Shown here piece after piece: positions 26,331-34,928 of a DNA stretch of 64,000 bases. The DNA is taken from contig JBEVWC010000007.1 of the NCBI GenBank assembly GCA_040506775.1, forward strand, positions 62,001-126,000. Reading direction: 5' to 3'. Source of the DNA: Thiodiazotropha sp040506775 (GTDB lineage Bacteria > Pseudomonadota > Gammaproteobacteria > Chromatiales > Chromatiaceae). The position numbers and the translations under genes are program-made. The first letter of the stretch is position 1, and each line of letters begins with the position of its first letter. The notes under the pieces were generated by a model. The model was given only the letters and a program-made list of their open reading frames with translations, made no database searches and was not told where the DNA came from.

Positions 26331-26813
26331 CTAAAGCTGATAACCAAGATTGAACATGACTTCATAGTCCGTGTCCTGGCCGCTGACTTTGCTCATGTAG
26401 GGCATGACGCCGAAGGACCATCCCGGGTTGTTCACCCCGTTCATGAAAAAGGTGTAGGTGGGACCGAGTATGTATTCGTTCTCATCCGCATCGGTGTTTC
26501 GGTACACACCGGTACTGAGGCCAATACCGTGTTTGTCCGATGCTGAGAACAGATGGGTCCTGATATATCCCAGGCCAATACCGCATACGGTTTCAATGTC
26601 GTTATTGCTCGAATGAGTGGCGGCAGCCATACATCCCAGCGACGCGTATGCCTGGGAGCGGTTCAGGTGTTTGGTGTAGTTGATGCCTAGTCCGCTGTAC
26701 AGGTGACCGACGCCGATGCCTAGAGAGTAGCCTTCAGCAACAAGGGCTGGGGTCTGCAGGCAGCAGGAGATTAATATGCAAGTGACAAGGCTGTGTTTCA
26801 TGCTGAGTACCAT
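26331..26813 (-). CDS. small outer-membrane beta-barrel-like protein
   Basis: The 160-residue protein starts with a signal peptide (MKHSLVTCILISCCLQTPAL...VAEG). It then alternates short hydrophobic/polar strands rich in Gly and Tyr (YSLGIGVGHLYSGLGINY, GIGLSTGVYR, YILGPTYTFFMNG) and ends in an aromatic-Leu C terminus (VMFNLGYQL). This is the pattern of small outer-membrane barrels. I do not recognise the family. ATG 26813 is preceded by AGGAG at 12 bases. It ends 27 bp before the start of the membrane protein gene on the same strand, so the two are likely one transcript. Confidence 0.6.
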   Translation of the reverse strand: MVLSMKHSLVTCILISCCLQTPALVAEGYSLGIGVGHLYSGLGINYTKHLNRSQAYASLGCMAAATHSSNNDIETVCGIGLGYIRTHLFSASDKHGIGLSTGVYRNTDADENEYILGPTYTFFMNGVNNPGWSFGVMPYMSKVSGQDTDYEVMFNLGYQL

Positions 26814-27022
26814 ATCCGTGTGTTTCTCCTGTGTTTCCATCTGACAGTCTAGTCATAACCCTGTGATGATGAAAACTGTTTCACCCCGTCGATCATCTAT
26901 CCCCAATAACACCGTTCTCGATATTCCCCCGACGCTTAGCCAAAGTCCCTGTTGCCGACAGCCGTTGCGAAGTGTTGTGTTTTGGTCGTTGAGTTCGCTG
27001 CGCTCTTGGTATTTTTGGTCCC

Positions 27023-27058
27023 CCCTCTCACCTTGCGGGAGAGGGCTGGGGAGAGAGG
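27023..27058. repeat. CCCTCTC...GAGAGGG hairpin element
   Basis: CCCTCTC (27023-27029) pairs with GAGAGGG (27039-27045), with further GGGGAGAGAGGGG after it. Similar sequences lie at 14749-14771 and about 21352-21386. It sits in the gene-free interval 26814-27455. Confidence 0.5.
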
Positions 27059-27146
27059 GGATCAAAATTCGTCAGCTCCGCTTACACTAAGTAACAGGGA
27101 GTCTGTTTATCAGTTAACTATCAGCAGGGCTCAACAGTTAGAAACC

Positions 27147-27232
27147 GTAGGTCGGGTTAGCGCAGCGTAACCCGACGAACAGCGGAGTAATGCCACTTTC
27201 ATGTCGGGTTACGCTGCGCTAACCCGACCTAC
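27147..27232. repeat. perfect 30-bp inverted repeat with 26-bp loop
   Basis: The left arm (27147-27176) begins GTAGGTCGGGTTAGCGCAGC; the right arm (27203-27232) is its exact reverse complement and ends GCGCTAACCCGACCTAC. Perfect arms with an internal CGGGTTA/TAACCCG symmetry are typical of small non-autonomous elements. It lies about 220 bp downstream of the last ATPase gene and could also act as a barrier to transcription. Confidence 0.85.
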
Positions 27233-27455
27233 TCACTAATCTGCGTTGAACTGGACTCAACAGAGCGTCCGTTTCCAGAAACTTATTACCGCTTCCGATG
27301 CGGGTTATCCGGATGGTCAGGTCAGAGCTGGGTAACAGACTGGTCAAAACCAGTATAGGGTCGTCAGCATAGATGACGTCAAATGATCGGCCGCTATACC
27401 TGAATCAACCGATCCTTTGAGTAATGAATCGCAAATGTCTGCGATACCATGTCCA

Positions 27456-29261
27456 CTACTGCCCCACACTCTTCGCCAACGCATCGATGTCTTTCAGGTA
27501 ACGCTGAAAATCCGGTGAATCCGTTCTTGCGTAGTTGAAGTTCTTGAACAGTCCGGTGAAGCGGGTGAAGTAGTCCCGTGCCTGGTCCTTGTCGCTGAAG
27601 GAGTAGCTGCGCTCCACCAGTTCGAAGACCTTGTTGAAGGTGAGTTTCTGACGCTCCAGGGAGGTGGAGGCGTCGACCTCGTCAAAGGCGTCCTGCTGCA
27701 GATAGACCATGTCGAGGAACAGGGCCTTCTGGTAGGTGACGAAGTCCTCCAGGGTGACGCCTTCCTCACCGGTGACCTGCATCATCTGCAATACCGCATC
27801 CCCTCGTTTGAACAGGCTGAGCAGGCGGGTTACCCGCGCCGGCCAGCCCTCACCCATGTTTTTCTCATACCATTCGGACAACTGGCCCTGGTAGCGGGAC
27901 CAGGAGATCAGCGGATCCACCGCCGGGTAGAAGCGTTTGTAGGCCCGGTCGTAGGAGAGACCGAGAAAGCACTTCACCGTGCTCAGGGTCGACTGGGTGA
28001 CCGGCTCCTCGAAGTTGCCGCCGGCGGGGGAGACGGTGCCGATCATGGTCAGGCTGCCGGTCTCCCCCTCCCGGGAGCGGATCACCCCGGCCCGTTCGTA
28101 GACCCCGCGGATCGCGGAGTCGAGGTAGGCGGGGAAGGCCTCTTCACCGGGGATCTCCTCCAGGCGACCGGAGGTCTCGCGCATCGCCTGGGCCCAGCGG
28201 GAGGTGGAGTCGGCCAGCAGCAGTACGTCGTAGCCCATCTGCCGGTAGTATTCGCCCAGGGTGATGCCGGTGTAGATCGATGCCTCACGGGCCGCCACCG
28301 GCATCGAGGAGGTGTTGCAGACGATGATGGTGCGGTCCATCAGGGAGCCACCGGTACTCGGGTCGTTGAGGTGGGGGAATTCGGTGATCGTCTCCACCAC
28401 CTCGCCGGCCCGTTCACCGCAGGCGACGATGATCACGATGTCCACCGACGAATAGCGGGAGATCAGATGCTGCAGCACGGTCTTTCCGGCACCGAAGGGA
28501 CCGGGGATGCAGCCGGTGCCGCCCCGGGCGATGGGGAAGAAGGTGTCCACCAGACGCAGGGTGGTGACCAGCGGGTCCGTTGGGTAGAGCCTTTCGCACT
28601 GTCGCTGCTCGAGCATCTGCTGGGGAATCGGCCGGCGTACCGGCCAGCGTTGCTTGAGGGTCACCGGGGACTCGTGTCCGTGGGCATCCATCAGGGTGGC
28701 GACCTGGGTATCCACACTGACCTGTCCCTCCTGGATCCACACCACCTCCACCTCGCCGCTCTGGTCGAAGGGGATCATGATCTTGTGCGGGAAGGCGCCT
28801 TCCTGGACGGTGCCGAGCACGTCCCCGGCACGCAGCCGGGCGCCGATCTGCACCTGGGGCACGAAGGACCACTTGCGGCGGTTGTCCAGGGCGGGCAGTT
28901 CCACTCCGCGGGGGAGAAAGATGCCATGACTCTGGGCAATCTCCTCCAGGGGGTTCTGCAAGCCGTCGTAGACCTGTCCGAGCAGGCCCGGTCCAAGCTC
29001 CACCGAGAGCATCTCCCCGCTTTGCTCCACCGGGTCGCCGATGCCCACTCCGGCAGTGCTTTCGAACACCTGCACATCCGCCTGTCGGCCGCGCACCCGC
29101 AGTACCTCGGATTTGAGCCGCTCCTGACGGTTATCCGCACCCAGCCGGGAAGGTCTGACGTAGACCACCTCGTTCTTCATCAGGGGCGCGTTCGATTCGA
29201 TGGTGACGATGTCATCCTGTACGGTGATGACATGAGCCGGGAATGCTTGGGCTTCAGACAT
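27456..29261 (-). CDS. atpA: V/A-type ATPase catalytic subunit A
   Basis: The catalytic subunit of the rotary ATPase headpiece, 601 residues. Walker A is GPFGAGKT at 254-261; the arginine-rich and Walker B region follows (GYDVLLLADSTSRWAQAMRE). The non-homologous insert typical of V/A-type A subunits lies between about 110 and 200 (SHGIFLPRGVELPAL...GAFPHKIMIPF). It is the last gene of the seven-gene unit and overlaps the DUF2764 gene by 8 bp. In most bacterial operons of this type A precedes B; here it is at the far end. Confidence 0.95.
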   Translation of the reverse strand: MSEAQAFPAHVITVQDDIVTIESNAPLMKNEVVYVRPSRLGADNRQERLKSEVLRVRGRQADVQVFESTAGVGIGDPVEQSGEMLSVELGPGLLGQVYDGLQNPLEEIAQSHGIFLPRGVELPALDNRRKWSFVPQVQIGARLRAGDVLGTVQEGAFPHKIMIPFDQSGEVEVVWIQEGQVSVDTQVATLMDAHGHESPVTLKQRWPVRRPIPQQMLEQRQCERLYPTDPLVTTLRLVDTFFPIARGGTGCIPGPFGAGKTVLQHLISRYSSVDIVIIVACGERAGEVVETITEFPHLNDPSTGGSLMDRTIIVCNTSSMPVAAREASIYTGITLGEYYRQMGYDVLLLADSTSRWAQAMRETSGRLEEIPGEEAFPAYLDSAIRGVYERAGVIRSREGETGSLTMIGTVSPAGGNFEEPVTQSTLSTVKCFLGLSYDRAYKRFYPAVDPLISWSRYQGQLSEWYEKNMGEGWPARVTRLLSLFKRGDAVLQMMQVTGEEGVTLEDFVTYQKALFLDMVYLQQDAFDEVDASTSLERQKLTFNKVFELVERSYSFSDKDQARDYFTRFTGLFKNFNYARTDSPDFQRYLKDIDALAKSVGQ

Positions 29262-29988
29262 CGTCCCTCCCTTGAGTGACGGTTGTATTCAGGTTGGATT
29301 GGGGGGTGTCGAAAAGCTGGCCGTATCGGCCCAGGCCGCTGTCGACCAGGCGATCGAACCGGGTCACCGCGCGGGCGCCGTTATAGCTCGACCAGCGGGC
29401 GATCAGGTCCCAGCGCAGCACGTAGATCACCACCGCCTCGAAATCGAATTCATGACCTTCGTTGATGCGGGTCAGGTAGTTCCACACGGTCCCCAGCAGC
29501 AGACGTTCCACCCCCAGACTGTCGCGGGACTCGATCAGGCGTTGCGCCTCGCCGACCCAGGGATACACCTGCTGCAGGCGAAACCCGGGTTCGTTCCAGT
29601 AACGCTCGATATGCCGCACCCAGCGCCCGTATCCCCAGCGGCTTTCACCCGGCGGGGTGGTTTCTCCCCGGCGCCGCCGGCGCAGAGCATTGAACAGGGT
29701 GCGCAGTTCCATGCGGAAGCGCAGGATATCCGTGAGAAAGCACTCACCCCAGGCCTGAGCGCAGCGTTCCGCGCGGCTGATCAACTCCGCGTCACTGACC
29801 TTCATGCTCTGGTGAATCCACTCCAGCACCGAGGCGAGGTCCCGTATGGCCTGGGCGTCCTCCTCGTCGAGGATGCGCAGCCGCTGACCCAGGCGCTGGC
29901 GGGACAGGGGGGTCTGGTGGGCGCCGAACAGGGGCCCGTGATAGGGCAGGCTGGTGATCAGCATGACGTAGCGCATGCTCGACGTCAT
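29254..29988 (-). CDS. DUF2764-family protein of V-type ATPase operon
   Basis: The 244-residue protein begins RYVMLITSLPYHGPLF, the hallmark of DUF2764, a family found inside V-type ATPase operons of chlamydiae, spirochaetes and others where it occupies the place of subunit C. It is mostly helical, with Arg-rich patches and WNYLTRINEGHEFDFEAVVIYVLRW. A role as central-stalk connector is inferred from position. ATG 29988 directly follows the stop of subunit E; an alternative ATG is at 29976. Confidence 0.8.
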   Translation of the reverse strand: MTSSMRYVMLITSLPYHGPLFGAHQTPLSRQRLGQRLRILDEEDAQAIRDLASVLEWIHQSMKVSDAELISRAERCAQAWGECFLTDILRFRMELRTLFNALRRRRRGETTPPGESRWGYGRWVRHIERYWNEPGFRLQQVYPWVGEAQRLIESRDSLGVERLLLGTVWNYLTRINEGHEFDFEAVVIYVLRWDLIARWSSYNGARAVTRFDRLVDSGLGRYGQLFDTPQSNLNTTVTQGRDDV

Positions 29989-30696
29989 CTATTTGACCGT
30001 CCCTTCAATGATTGCGCGAAAGCGCGGATGCAGGTGCTCCAGAATCACATCAGCGACCTTGTCCGGAGTCAGGTCGACCTGGATCTCGCCACCCTGCAGG
30101 ATCACCCGGATGCCGCCTTCGAGACGGTCACTGCTGCGCAGTTCCACCCCGTCGCGCAGCAATCCGTTGGCCACCGACAGAACGAAATGGGAGAGCGAAC
30201 CCTCGCGCAGTTTTTCCGGGTGTCGGCGCAGTTCCTCGAGACCGACCACATCCTCCGGCAGCAGCAGTTCCACCTGATCCGCCCGGTCGATTCCGGCGTT
30301 CTGGCGGGCCTTGCCGGCCACCTCCAGGATCAACCGCTCGAGAAACGCCTCCTGGGCCATCTCTGCGGTGACCAGGCGACGCACCTCCTCGCTGAAGCGG
30401 GTGCTGAGATGGCCTTTCATCTTCAGTACCGTGTCGCGCATCGCGGTGCGCAGGGCGTCTTCCCCGGCACTGCGGATCCTGTCCGATTCGTCGCGGGCCT
30501 GTTTGAGGATCTCACCGGCCTCGCCAAGCGCCTTATTCACGATCTGCTCGGCCTCGTGACGGGCTTCGGCGATCAGGCGGTCCGCGTGGCGCTGCCCCTC
30601 GGTGACACCTTCATTGCGAAGCCGCTCGATCAATGTCTCCACCCCGGAAGAGGGCAGGCCGTCCAGGGGCGTTCGGGTCAGTTCTTTTTCACTCAT
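29989..30696 (-). CDS. atpE: V/A-type ATPase subunit E (peripheral stalk)
   Basis: The 235-residue protein has a long N-terminal coiled coil rich in Ala, Arg and Glu (LIAEARHEAEQIVNKALGEA) and a globular C-terminal half, as in subunit E, which forms the peripheral stalk holding the A/B head. ATG 30696 was chosen; the frame is open for another 147 codons upstream but that part only mirrors subunit K. It lies 20 bp after K and is immediately followed by the DUF2764 gene. Confidence 0.85.
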   Translation of the reverse strand: MSEKELTRTPLDGLPSSGVETLIERLRNEGVTEGQRHADRLIAEARHEAEQIVNKALGEAGEILKQARDESDRIRSAGEDALRTAMRDTVLKMKGHLSTRFSEEVRRLVTAEMAQEAFLERLILEVAGKARQNAGIDRADQVELLLPEDVVGLEELRRHPEKLREGSLSHFVLSVANGLLRDGVELRSSDRLEGGIRVILQGGEIQVDLTPDKVADVILEHLHPRFRAIIEGTVK

Positions 30697-30716
30697 GTCA
30701 TGCTCCCGGGGTTGTC

Positions 30717-31163
30717 TCAGGCCGGAATGCCGCCCGCCAGCACCAGGGCGAATACAAAGGCGAACACCGCGAAACCCTCGACGATGGCAGCCGGGGCCAG
30801 GGAGAGACCGAAGATCTCCGGCTTCACCTTCGAGGCGTTGATCGATGAGGCGCAGCACTGACCCTGACGGATCGCGCTGAACATCAGGGCCAGCCCCGCC
30901 AGGATGCCAATACCGAACAGGGCGCCGGCATTCTCCGGGGTCACGACCCGGTTCAGGGTGAACATCACCACGATGCCGTAGATGACCTGGGACGAGGGCA
31001 TCACCGATATGCCGATATAGCGCCCGTGGCCGCTCTCGGTCTCGATCATGGCCCCGATGGCGGCCTGGCCCGCCACGGCGCAGCCGATGATACTGCCGAT
31101 CGCGCCCAAGGCCATGACGCCATAGATGCCGGACCAACCCAGTGCAATGACAAACTCATTCAT
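30717..31163 (-). CDS. atpK: V/A-type ATPase membrane rotor subunit K (c ring)
   Basis: A 148-residue proteolipid with two hairpins, about four membrane helices. The ion-binding Glu is E129 (AIVEGFAVFAFV). Q59 and Y62 (MPSSQVIYG) and Q100 (SAIRQGQ) match the positions of Q65, Y68 and Q110 that, with E139, bind Na+ in Enterococcus hirae NtpK; the Q100-E129 spacing (29) is the same. This suggests Na+ rather than H+ coupling, by inference. The gene overlaps the end of subunit I by 4 bp. Confidence 0.93.
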   Translation of the reverse strand: MNEFVIALGWSGIYGVMALGAIGSIIGCAVAGQAAIGAMIETESGHGRYIGISVMPSSQVIYGIVVMFTLNRVVTPENAGALFGIGILAGLALMFSAIRQGQCCASSINASKVKPEIFGLSLAPAAIVEGFAVFAFVFALVLAGGIPA

Positions 31164-32968
31164 TCCTTCACTCCTTTTTTCGCAAAGGCTCGAAACGGGT
31201 AGCCCTCCTCTGAGAGGCCCCAGTTGTAAAACTCAATGAAATTGAGGCGCAGTCCGTGCACCACACCGCTCATCAGGCTGAGCAGGATGTTCAACAGATG
31301 CCCGACCAGCAGGATCAGCAGGCTGAAGAACAGGCCCAGGCCGGTATGCGCCGCCGCCACCTGGTTGGCCAGATCGTTGAAGGTCAGCGCCAGGGAAGCA
31401 CTGGCCAGGCCGAGAGCGAACAGGCGCAGATAGCTCAGCACATCGCCGAACAGCTTGGTGACATTGGTCAGCGCGGCCAGCCCGTCGAGGACGCGCCACA
31501 GCAGGCCCAGGGCATTGTTCACCGGGCGCTGGCTGGCGAACAGGAACACGCAGCCAAGGCCCGCCACCAGGCTGACCACCCCCAAGGTATGTGACAGCTG
31601 CGCGGCCGGGCTGTCACCCAGTCCCAACCATACCAGCAGGCCGCCCACTACCGCGCCGATCCAGCCCAGGCTGGTCCAGGCCCGGGGTGAGCCCCGGTTC
31701 TGCCAGGCCATGATAGCGTTGGCGAGGGCCACATGCAGCACGCCTATGACCACCGAGAGACGCATCATGCTGTCGAAATCGTTGATGTCGAGGAGCTTGA
31801 GCCGGTCACCCAGGCTGCCCGGTGGCGGCGATGCACCGAAATAGCTGCCCATCATCACACCCCACACCAGAGCACCGCCGCACAGGGTGGCGATGAGTAT
31901 TCTCAGGCGCCGGCCGGTATCGCTGCGGCCCATCTTCTTCCAGCCCGCCAGCAACCCGAGGGTGAGCAGAAACGCGTAACCCGCGTCGGAGAGGATCATG
32001 GCGAAGAACAGGGTAAACGAGAGGAACACCACCCGTGAGGGGTCCCAGCTGCGATAGCCCGGGGTCTGGTAGAAGTCCACCAGATCCTGGCCGGCGGCCA
32101 TCCGCGGCGGGTTATCGAGCAGGGTGGGCGGGGCCTCGTCCGCAGTCGGCTCCTCCACCAGCAGGGCCAGTCCGTGCTCCTGGGCCAGAGCCTCCAGACG
32201 GGGCAGTTCCGGAGCCGGAGCCCAGGCCTGCAGGGCGAACAGATCCGGGTCATCCAGGGTCTTGCTGGCGGCATGCTCCCTTGCGGCCCGGTCCTCGGCG
32301 GCGCCCAGGCGGGTAGCCAGCAGATGGATCCAGCGGGTCAGGGCCTGGCGCTCGGCCAACAGCTCCTCGAGTTCGATCTCGGTGGTCTCCCACTGGCGGA
32401 TCACCTCTTCCAGGGGCAGGCTTCCGGTGTGGATACGTGGTACCGACAGCAGACTGTCATGGGGTTCATTGGGTGAGATCACTGCCAGATAGAGGAAGCG
32501 GTTGTCGCGATGCACCACCTGCCAGGGCTCCCCCAGTTCCTTGAGTTCCGCCAGTTTGTCCACGGGCAGTATGTAGAACCAGAGGCGCAATCCCCCCAGC
32601 AGGTGCGGGGGGATGTGCTCGAAATTGCCCCAGGGACGCAGCGCTTCGATGCGCTCCCGCAAGGCGTCGCTGCGGTCCTGGGCATCGCGCACGCGCTGCT
32701 TGTTCTGCAGTACTTCCGCCACCACCTGGTCCATGTCGAATTCCGCTTCATGGCGGATCACCCGGCGTTTATCCTTCACCCCCTGGAGATATCGCAGGGC
32801 CTTGTGGGCGTCCACCGGCTGATCCGAAAGGGCCTTCTCCGGCTCCTTGGGGGGTGGCGCCAGGGAACGCAGGTGCAGACAGCCCAGGGTCTGCAACTGC
32901 TCCAGGACCTCTGTTTTGTCTGCTGGCAGGCCAAACAGGGTGATCTTTTTCAGGCGTACGATGCTCAT
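31160..32968 (-). CDS. atpI: V/A-type ATPase subunit I (membrane stator)
   Basis: The 602-residue stator subunit has a cytoplasmic N-terminal half with coiled coil and about seven to eight C-terminal membrane helices. Typical landmarks are MILSDAGYAFLLTLG, then the half-channel helix region DVLSYLRLFALGLASASLAL with its essential Arg, and VHGLRLNFIEFYNWG near the end. It overlaps subunit D by 4 bp and K by 4 bp (ATGA junctions), so the three are translationally coupled. Confidence 0.93.
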   Translation of the reverse strand: MSIVRLKKITLFGLPADKTEVLEQLQTLGCLHLRSLAPPPKEPEKALSDQPVDAHKALRYLQGVKDKRRVIRHEAEFDMDQVVAEVLQNKQRVRDAQDRSDALRERIEALRPWGNFEHIPPHLLGGLRLWFYILPVDKLAELKELGEPWQVVHRDNRFLYLAVISPNEPHDSLLSVPRIHTGSLPLEEVIRQWETTEIELEELLAERQALTRWIHLLATRLGAAEDRAAREHAASKTLDDPDLFALQAWAPAPELPRLEALAQEHGLALLVEEPTADEAPPTLLDNPPRMAAGQDLVDFYQTPGYRSWDPSRVVFLSFTLFFAMILSDAGYAFLLTLGLLAGWKKMGRSDTGRRLRILIATLCGGALVWGVMMGSYFGASPPPGSLGDRLKLLDINDFDSMMRLSVVIGVLHVALANAIMAWQNRGSPRAWTSLGWIGAVVGGLLVWLGLGDSPAAQLSHTLGVVSLVAGLGCVFLFASQRPVNNALGLLWRVLDGLAALTNVTKLFGDVLSYLRLFALGLASASLALTFNDLANQVAAAHTGLGLFFSLLILLVGHLLNILLSLMSGVVHGLRLNFIEFYNWGLSEEGYPFRAFAKKGVKE

Positions 32969-33573
32969 GTGGCCTGTGCCTCCCGGGCATGTTTGCCCTT
33001 GGCGATCTTGGCCCGTACCACCGCGGCGCGCTCTCCGTCCGCGAGAAAGATCTGAATCCGTCGGATGTTGTCCTTGGTGCGTGGAATCAGGACCTTGTCG
33101 AACAGGTTCACCCGCTGGGTAATGGTGCGCACCGCATCGTTAAGCAGGCTCACCCGACGCTGCTGAATCTGGATGCGGATGCGCAGTTCCAGCATCTGGC
33201 CGAGACGCCAGGCAAAATTGTCGATCCATTCCGGTTTGGCCATAAGGCCGTAGGGAGCCTGTTTGAGTTCCAGGGTTTCAACCTTGGGCAGACGCACACC
33301 CATCACGTTCTCTTCGCCCAGCTCCAGTGTCGAGACCTGCACCAGGTTCTCGATGTTGACCTCTTCGTTGGAACCCATGGGCAGACCCTGTTCCACCTTG
33401 CGCCGCAACGTCTCGATCTCCTGCTCCGTTTCGCGGATCGCGGCAACCGCTTTGGCCCGCTCCGCGATGAGTTGGCGGCGTTTCATGTCCAGGGAGGGCA
33501 GATAGCGTTCGAAGGTCTTGAGGCGCCGGTTCTGTGTGCTCAGCGAGGACTTGCTCAGGCTCAGCCGGGACAT
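32965..33573 (-). CDS. atpD: V/A-type ATPase subunit D (central rotor shaft)
   Basis: A 202-residue, almost entirely helical protein that forms the rotor axle inside the A/B head. It has two long coiled-coil arms (MKRRQLIAERAKAVAAI near residue 31 and the VNLFDKVLIPRTKDNIRRI block near 150), with the family signature NLFDKVLIP. The start shares one base with the stop of subunit B (TAATG). Confidence 0.9.
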   Translation of the reverse strand: MSRLSLSKSSLSTQNRRLKTFERYLPSLDMKRRQLIAERAKAVAAIRETEQEIETLRRKVEQGLPMGSNEEVNIENLVQVSTLELGEENVMGVRLPKVETLELKQAPYGLMAKPEWIDNFAWRLGQMLELRIRIQIQQRRVSLLNDAVRTITQRVNLFDKVLIPRTKDNIRRIQIFLADGERAAVVRAKIAKGKHAREAQAT

Positions 33574-34928
33574 TAGGCGACCTTCATGTCATCCAGGTTG
33601 GGAAAATACTTGTCGATTAGCGCCTGCTTCATCAGCAGTTCCTCTGCGTCAAAGCACTCCGCCAGGGTCTTCCAGGAGAGGTCCAGGGCCTCCTCCAGGG
33701 ACATCGAGACCTGGATTTCCATAAAGCGTTCCTGGAACAGGCGACCGAACTTGAGCAGTTTCTGGTCGAAGGGGGTCAGCTCGAAGGCCATGGCCTGCTT
33801 CTGCTCCGCGTCCCGGGCGCCGGAGTAGAAGCGGATCATGGTGTTCATGATCTGCGAGTGGTCCTCCCGGGTGACCTTGCCGATCACGTGCTGTTTGAGC
33901 CGGGAGAGGGAGCCGAAGGGATCCAGCATGCCGTTGTGCAGGTAGAACTGGCCCTCGGTGATGTAGCCGGTGTTGTCCGGGACCGGGTGGGTCACATCGT
34001 CACCCGGCATGGTGGTGACCGTCAGGATGGTCACCGATCCCGCCTCCCGGTAGGCTGCGGCCTTCTCGTAGCGGCGCGCCAGCTGGGAGTAGAGGTCGCC
34101 CATGTAACCCCGGTTGGAAGGCACCCGCTCCATGGAGATACCCACCTCCTTGAGCGCGTCGGCATAGGCGGTCATGTCGGTGAGCAGCACCAGCACCCGC
34201 TTGCCTTCCTCGACGGCGAATTTCTCCGCCACCGCAAGCGCCATGTCGGGCACCAGCAGGCGTTCCACGATCGGGTCGGAGGCCAGGTTGACGAACATCA
34301 CGGTGCGTGAAAACACTCCGGCGTCATCGAATGCGGTGCGGAAGAAGTGGTAGTCGTCGAAGATCAGTCCCATTCCGCCGAACACCACCACGTCGGCATC
34401 CGCCTGGATGCCTATGCGCGCGAGAAACGGGTTGTAGGGTTCACCAGCCACAGAAAAGATCGGGATCTTCTGACTCTCCACCAGGCAGTTGAACAGGTCG
34501 ATCATCGGTACATCGGTACGGATCATCTTCGATGCGAGCAGGCGCCGCATCGGATTCACCGAAGGCCCGCCAATCGCCACCTTGGGGTCGTGGGAGAGGT
34601 CGGGCCCGCCGTCCAGGGGCTGACCTGCGCCGCGAAACACCCGGCCAAGAATGTTGGCCGAGTAGGTGGCCTGCATCGGGGTGCCGAGAAAGCTCACCTG
34701 GGCCTCGGTGGACATGCCCTTGGTGCCCGCAAACACCTGCAGCGCGACCCGGTCCTGGTGGATGTGAATCACCTGGGCCAGGGAGCTGCGGCCGTCCGCG
34801 GTTTCGATCAGCGCCAGATCGCCGAAACAGACCGCCGACCGCTCCGCCAGGTCTGTCGGAACCTGAACCTTGATGATGTCGCCGACGATCTCCAGGATGT
34901 GGGTGTAGTGCATTAAGGTTTGAGACAT
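33573..34928 (-). CDS. atpB: V/A-type ATPase non-catalytic subunit B
   Basis: The 451-residue B subunit lacks a Walker A, as expected for the regulatory nucleotide site. It has the family motifs GRVFRGAGQPLDGGP, IPIFSVAGEPYNPFLARI, and VLVLLTDMTAYADALKEVG followed by NRGYMGDLYSQLARRYE. It is the first gene of the operon, preceded by GGTAGG. Because B leads and A ends the unit, head subunits are encoded at opposite ends of the transcript. Confidence 0.95.
   Translation of the reverse strand: MSQTLMHYTHILEIVGDIIKVQVPTDLAERSAVCFGDLALIETADGRSSLAQVIHIHQDRVALQVFAGTKGMSTEAQVSFLGTPMQATYSANILGRVFRGAGQPLDGGPDLSHDPKVAIGGPSVNPMRRLLASKMIRTDVPMIDLFNCLVESQKIPIFSVAGEPYNPFLARIGIQADADVVVFGGMGLIFDDYHFFRTAFDDAGVFSRTVMFVNLASDPIVERLLVPDMALAVAEKFAVEEGKRVLVLLTDMTAYADALKEVGISMERVPSNRGYMGDLYSQLARRYEKAAAYREAGSVTILTVTTMPGDDVTHPVPDNTGYITEGQFYLHNGMLDPFGSLSRLKQHVIGKVTREDHSQIMNTMIRFYSGARDAEQKQAMAFELTPFDQKLLKFGRLFQERFMEIQVSMSLEEALDLSWKTLAECFDAEELLMKQALIDKYFPNLDDMKVA

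Noticed and set aside
29272..30861. 529-codon plus-strand frame opposite the ATPase genes
   Set aside because: Antisense to three well-identified ATPase genes; long only because of high G+C codon use.
29989..31137. Longer form of ATPase subunit E beginning at 31137
   Set aside because: The extra 147 codons are an out-of-frame reading of subunit K; the true start at 30696 fits the family.
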